Positions 59,583 to 64,000 of a stretch of 64,000 bases of DNA are shown here, piece by piece; positions within the stretch are counted from its first letter, which is position 1, and each line of letters starts with the position of its first letter. This stretch comes from Ceratorhiza oryzae-sativae. Lineage: Eukaryota > Basidiomycota > Agaricomycetes > Cantharellales > Ceratobasidiaceae. The stretch covers positions 1-64,000 of the forward strand of contig JARWMV010000238.1 in NCBI GenBank assembly GCA_030998015.1. The letters are read 5' to 3'. Made by a program: the position numbers and the translations under genes. Under the pieces are notes generated by a model, which saw nothing but the letters and a program-made list of their open reading frames with translations, was not told the origin of the DNA and did not search any database.

Positions 59583-60157
59583 ATGGCTCGATTTCTGTTG
59601 CCGGCTGAAAAGGGCGCCCCAACTTTCATCCGGCTACTCATAGTCTCGTCCGTCGTGTCTACCATCTCTCTCATATTCAACCTCGTTCAAGTCGGGTACT
59701 ACTCCCTTTGGATTATCCCCACCGCCTGGGTTGCGACCGCAACCCATCACATCACAATATGGTGCCTCCTTTCGAGACCGGGTTCAAATAAGACCCAAGA
59801 CTTGACGGACGGCCTACCACGATTACTAAAACATGGCGCCAACATATGGGGACTGCACTACGTCAGTCTGTTGTGGTTGGCTGGAGCAATTCTGACGGTC
59901 GTCTGGACTTCGCTTGGTCCTCCATCCACCGCCCGAATTTTGTACCTCAATTATGTGTCGGCGAGCTTCGCGGTTATCGAAAGCGGTTTAGTCATGACAA
60001 TGTCGGTTATCTGCTGGAAGGCATTATCCAAAGAGGGCTACTATGGAATACGGTAAGTATTTTAAGCCTGCAGCGAAATCTGACTCGCGCCAACACGTAA
60101 CATTAAATATATAGTTCCAGTGATGAGGTGCCCCTAAAGGCAAACTCTGTAACTTAA
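59583..60157 (+). CDS. Four-helix integral membrane protein, paralog of 23309-23998
   Basis: Exons 59583-60052 and 60115-60157 are joined over a 62-bp intron (GTAAGT ... ATATAG). The ATG at 59583 (MARFLLPAEKG) is used because the upstream part of the frame lacks an ATG. The product is about 170 residues with four hydrophobic segments: LLIVSSVVSTISLIFNLV, YYSLWIIPTAWVATATH, WGLHYVSLLWLAGAILTVVW and FAVIESGLVMTMSVICW. A short tail ends SSDEVPLKANSVT. Motifs LLKHGANIWGL and CWKALSKEGYYG match the paralog. The intron sits at the same place, after the fourth helix. Function unknown; plasma-membrane or endomembrane location is inferred from the helices. Confidence 0.78.
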
Positions 60158-60726
60158 GGTGTACAAAACGGTTGTTTCTCGGAAATCTGTGCTGGTCGAG
60201 GTCAGCGCTATGGTGTAAACCTCCAAGTACTAGCTTGTCACCCTAGCCACGATCAACTGACCTCATGAGGTGGCATCGAAGGCGGCAAGGGGATAGTCTT
60301 CGTTCATGTCCAAACGAGACGTCCGAGATATCAGCTTTTCAATCGCCCATCACCATTTCTTTGGCTTGTTTATTCATCTCAGAATCGTGACAAACAATTC
60401 CCCTTCATAAAGCAGGAGGCGCGAGACGCCTCTTTTCATATCCGCAATAATTGAAGCAAGCCCCTTTGGGACCCAGAGTGCTTAGCCCGGTTGGTGAGCC
60501 ATGATGGGTCGATCTGGTAATACTCCTGGATGTGTTGTGTTGGGGTGGCCTGCTGGTTTTAAGCGCGTCGAGAGTGGTTCGCTGGAAAATTTGCAGGACA
60601 ACCTTGATAACTAAACAGGTGTAACGAACAATACAAGATCTAAGAGCTGAAGAGCGGTTAGCCCGGCTTCCCGAACGGTGTAACACAACACTCACATAAT
60701 ACAAAAAACCAGCCCCTCACAGCCCC
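60158..60726. other. Intergenic between convergent genes
   Basis: About 570 bp between the stop of the membrane protein gene and the stop of the HFI1-like gene. Only short frames; no repeat or RNA gene seen. Confidence 0.45.
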
Positions 60727-62000
60727 TTATGCTGTCCCTGTAACCAACGCCCTAGCCTTCATGACATCACTCGAGCTGGCACCAGCAGAAGTAGGCCCTC
60801 CTATTCCGTTATCTCCCATCATTTTTCTCCAAACTTCCGAGCTGCCTGTCCCGGTTCCCCCTGGTTCTGGTCGCCTGATTCCGAATGCTGCGATCGTGTT
60901 CGTCGATTTGGGCGAAGTCATGATATCGTCTTCATCCTTGCTCGTATCCATCGGTTCAGGTGGTTTCGTAAACCCATGGTCACCGAGTAGCAGTGTAGAG
61001 GCTGATGATCCAGGTACCTCGAATGGTGCGAGAGTAAGAACAGCTTCGGCGGCTGCACCGGTGACTGTACTCCCGACTGCATCGCCCCGTTGAGAGTTGA
61101 ACAAGCTACCTTTGGATGAGCTTGGTGTTGAGAGGTCAAGTGCTCGACCTGAGAGGTGTTTGAGATGCGCCTAGGTGATTGTTGAACCAGTTCAATAAGC
61201 GCTCAATATTTGAGATGGCTTAGAAACTTACGTCCAAGGAGGTCATCAATAATGCAACGGCAGTCTTGGAAGAGGTCATATCGTGTTGAGAAGCGATCAA
61301 AGACATTCGATCAAAGAGGTTTTGTTGTGTTGGCAACATCCTGGTCGATTCGCATAGCGGAATAGCAAGGTGCGTCCCAGGAGGATCTTATAGACACTCT
61401 GAGTAACACAACCATGCAAAAGGGATGTTGTGGACCTACTTCCGCGCTCCTTCATTAATCTCACGCCTCGTTCACTCCGTATCTCACTCCTGAGTCCGGG
61501 TGTTGCAGCTACGTCACCACGCTTTCCGCGGCTTCCGCCCCGTGCTGCCGCGCCGATCGTACTCCTAATCCGCTCGCGTTCCTGACGACCGACATCAACC
61601 GCCCATCGACGAAGCCTCGGAACCTCAACATCCTTTTCGTGGGCCAGGAGTTTACGCCGTGAGCGAGGTTTGGAGGCACCATTGGCATGATCCATGGATT
61701 CAGGGCCCAATGAGGCCGACGCAGCGTAGATCAAAGACGTAATAAGAGAGTTGTGTAGGTTTACTGTGTGGTCGAGGTCAGTGTGCCGTAAACAAGTGCA
61801 GCGTGCAGCAGCATCTTACCAAGCTTTGGAGTATTTATCCATTCTGTAACCAGTTCTTCAAACTCGGACCGGGATATTTTTGCTTTGAGAAAATCAGAGA
61901 GAGTTTGCCAGTACGGTCGACCTTTGACGCCGAGGAGCCCAACAAGTTCAGCTTTGATGGCCTGAGGCGGCGATGGAGAGGACACGAAAGCCGAGACCAT
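60727..62000 (-). CDS. HFI1: SAGA subunit HFI1/ADA1-like
   Basis: HFI1/ADA1 (TADA1 in animals) is a core structural subunit of the SAGA transcription coactivator. The gene has about four exons. The N-terminal exon from ATG 62000 shows PPQAIKAELVGLLGVKGRPYW and ISRSEFEELVTEWI, the SAGA-Tad1 domain hallmark. The second exon has LHNSLITSLIYAASAS, then LRRWAVDVGRQERERI, again as in the family. Later exons carry LPTQQNLFDRMSLIA, AVALLMTSLD and AHLKHLSGRALDLS, then a Ser/Gly/Pro-rich tail ending LVTGTA at 60727. It is divergent from the RNA polymerase III subunit gene; the start codons are 223 bp apart. Confidence 0.82.
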
Positions 62001-62223
62001 TGTGACCAAGTAGGATAAAAATGTAAGCTATTTTAATTTGATGGTAACAGTAAAGCCTAGTTCAATGAGTATGATAGGGAAGCATAAGCAGAAAAGCGCA
62101 AAGGTCCCGAATGTGCCGGGCGTTGTTGTGGTTGTGTTCAGGGCTTCAATCACGAGGCGCGCGCTACCTGAGCCAATTACATATTGTAGCCAGATTCAAT
62201 TTAAACACTGACTCGACCACCCA
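62001..62223. promoter_or_regulatory. Bidirectional promoter region HFI1 / RPC53
   Basis: Only 223 bp separate the two divergent start codons. No TATA box is clear. The pair may be co-regulated, but this is inference from spacing alone. Confidence 0.45.
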
Positions 62224-63951
62224 ATGTCAGACGGCAAAGCTGGAGAATCATCAAACCAAGGGGCCAGTGCATCCGGTGCGAGCTCGTCGCGACCGCTGGG
62301 TACTCTTAGGGACCCTGATGCGGCTCAACCCACCTCTCGAGCTATCGGGAATATTCTTAACCGACGGGGGACAGATGGAGCAGGTTCAAGTCGAGGGAAG
62401 ATGATGTTTATGCCGAACAGAGTTGTTCGAAGAAAGGCGGAAGAGTAAGCTCTTTATTTTCTAACTTTCAACCTACCTTACCCTGGTTTAGTGGAGCGGC
62501 AGTGAAGCAGGTAGGAATATTATACTCCATATTGGACGACTTGACCTTACTTATTTGCCCTCAGGAACCCATCGCTCCAAATGTGGAACCCACCGGAACG
62601 GGGAGAGGAGCTGGAGGAGAACGTGGTCAGAGTGATGGGCGTGGGCGGGGTCGCGGGCGTGGGGCCGCTCCAGTCGGAATGACTGCCAGTGGTCCTTTCG
62701 CATTGGGGCCAGCTGCAAACTCAACCCGAAGGCCGAGTCGTATAAGTGCAATGTATGGGCCACCACCCGGACACGGGGGCGCTTCTTCACTCGGTGCGGG
62801 GATGACGAACACAGCCGCTCCTGCTCTTGATCATCGCTCCCGAAAGCTGCAAAAGAAGCGAGCCGGACTTGAAGCGGCGGAGACAGAACAGTACTCGGAT
62901 GATGAAGGGATCGCGGTGATAGACATGGATAACGTGTACGAGATAGACTATATGGCTCCCGTCAGCCTTATAAGAGTCAAAGAGGAAGATGAGGAAAAGG
63001 CCGCCAGAAAGCGCGATAGGCTGAAGGGGAAGATCAAGGATAAGGCTCCTCATAAAAGTAAGTGGTTTCGTTGGAGTGGTTGGGGTTGAGCATGACCATC
63101 AATGAAGTGAAACTGGATCCCGAGGACGACGCCCGCCACTCCGAGTCACTGTTATCGTCAAGAGATGCTTCGACCGTGCGTACCAGCCATTCTGGCGAAG
63201 AAGACGAAAACAAAAATCTTGCAAACGCACTGGACCTTAGTGAGAGTGAGGAGGATGAAGAATTGGAAGATCTAGTCGAAGATTTTCTGGCTAATGACCA
63301 AGCCGGCGAAGTGCGTCTCGCCCAATCCAACGTTTATATAATCTAACACCATATCCACTCCAGTCACTCGACTCGACACAGCACAACCTATACTACTTCC
63401 AATTCCCAGACCCCTTCCCAACCTTTGAGCTCCCCGTTGACGAACCCCGAACCACTATTGATGTGGACATGGCCGATTCTTCGACTCAGAAAGGAAAACA
63501 GAAAGTTACCTTTGCTGATAACGCAAAAGAACAAACGTTGAGTGACGACGAAGAACGTGCAAGGCCAGTCAAGGCAGAGAACAACGCCGACAAACCCTCC
63601 GGGGGCAGTATTGGACAACTGGAGATATATCGGAGTGGGTTAATTAAGATGCGACTTGGCGACGGAATGGTGATGGAGGTGTGTAATCTCATTGATTGTG
63701 TTGTTGAATTTTGGGTTAACTCCGCTTAGGTGACTGCGGCTACTCATCCTTCCTTCCTTCAGCACGCAGTCTGCTTGGATGATGCAAAGAACCGATTGGT
63801 CGTTTTAGGACAGGTCAACCGTCGCTTTATCGTGTCTCCGGACGTAGAACTTTTGCTAGAGGATATGGTGATTCAGGAGGAGAAACAAAAGAAGATGCGG
63901 GAAGAAGAGGCAAGGATTAAAGAAGAAGCCTTGATCAGAATGGATGATTGA
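62224..63951 (+). CDS. RPC53: RNA polymerase III subunit RPC53/RPC4-like
   Basis: RPC53 (RPC4, POLR3D) forms a Pol III-specific dimer with RPC37 and acts in termination and reinitiation. Exons run from ATG 62224 (MSDGKAGESSNQGASASG) to TGA 63949-63951, with introns of about 45-55 bp. The N-terminal part is disordered, with an RG-rich stretch (GRGRGRGRGAAP) and acidic/basic patches (DLSESEEDEELEDL). The C-terminal RPC4 domain is clear: FQFPDPFP, then IGQLEIYRSGLIKMRLGDG, then THPSFLQHAVCLDD, then VLGQVNRRFIVSPDVE. The end is a charged helix (QEEKQKKMREEEARIKEEA). The exact border of the exon near 63.06 kb is inferred. Confidence 0.9.
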
Positions 63952-64000
63952 CCAGGTGACTTCGAGAACGACCGACCCCTAGCTCCATAGCTGATTCGCA

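Noticed and set aside
1..64000. tRNA genes or other structured RNA genes
   Set aside because: I looked for T-loop-like GTTCRA motifs near matching acceptor stems and found none convincing. A covariance-model search would be needed.

Overview
The window looks like nuclear DNA of a filamentous basidiomycete, probably an Agaricomycete. Genes carry many introns of about 50-65 bp with GT..AG borders and CTAAC-type branch sites. Tyrosine-kinase-like (TKL) kinases are duplicated locally, and retrotransposons, hAT-like and other DNA transposons are dense. A Rhizoctonia-like relative would fit, but this is inference only.

Region 1 (1-17.3 kb) is a nest of transposable elements with no host gene. One old Ty3/gypsy gag-pol relic on the minus strand (about 9.7 kb down past 2.0 kb) is cut by solo LTRs of four families (called A, B, C, D here) and by an hAT-like element. 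Next to it is a second nest, C3, containing LTR A2, LTR C, a foldback Tc1/mariner-like element and a TRIM-like element E that itself holds LTRs D2 and B3. Most insertions have target-site duplications (TSDs) I could read directly, and sister copies of the same LTRs show the empty sites. CpG loss differs between copies, which suggests different ages.

Region 2 (17.3-28.7 kb) is gene-poor. It holds a foldback repeat with 168-bp arms, a small secreted-protein gene behind a duplicated promoter, a four-helix membrane protein gene, and about 5 kb where I recognise nothing.

Region 3 (28.7-41.1 kb) holds the TOR kinase gene (minus strand, many exons) and, divergently, a single-pass membrane protein gene. 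One base appears to be missing from TOR within the FRB domain.

Region 4 (41.4-58.8 kb) holds two paralogous TKL kinase genes on the minus strand, separated by a DNA transposon with a nonsense mutation and a LINE relic. The second kinase gene has a young Ty3/gypsy element with identical 103-bp LTRs inserted precisely inside one intron, between the HGDIKS and ANIL parts of the catalytic loop, so the kinase coding sequence is intact.

Region 5 (59.5-64 kb) holds a paralog of the four-helix membrane protein and a divergent pair for transcription machinery: an HFI1/ADA1-like SAGA subunit (minus) and an RPC53/RPC4-like RNA polymerase III subunit (plus), 223 bp apart.
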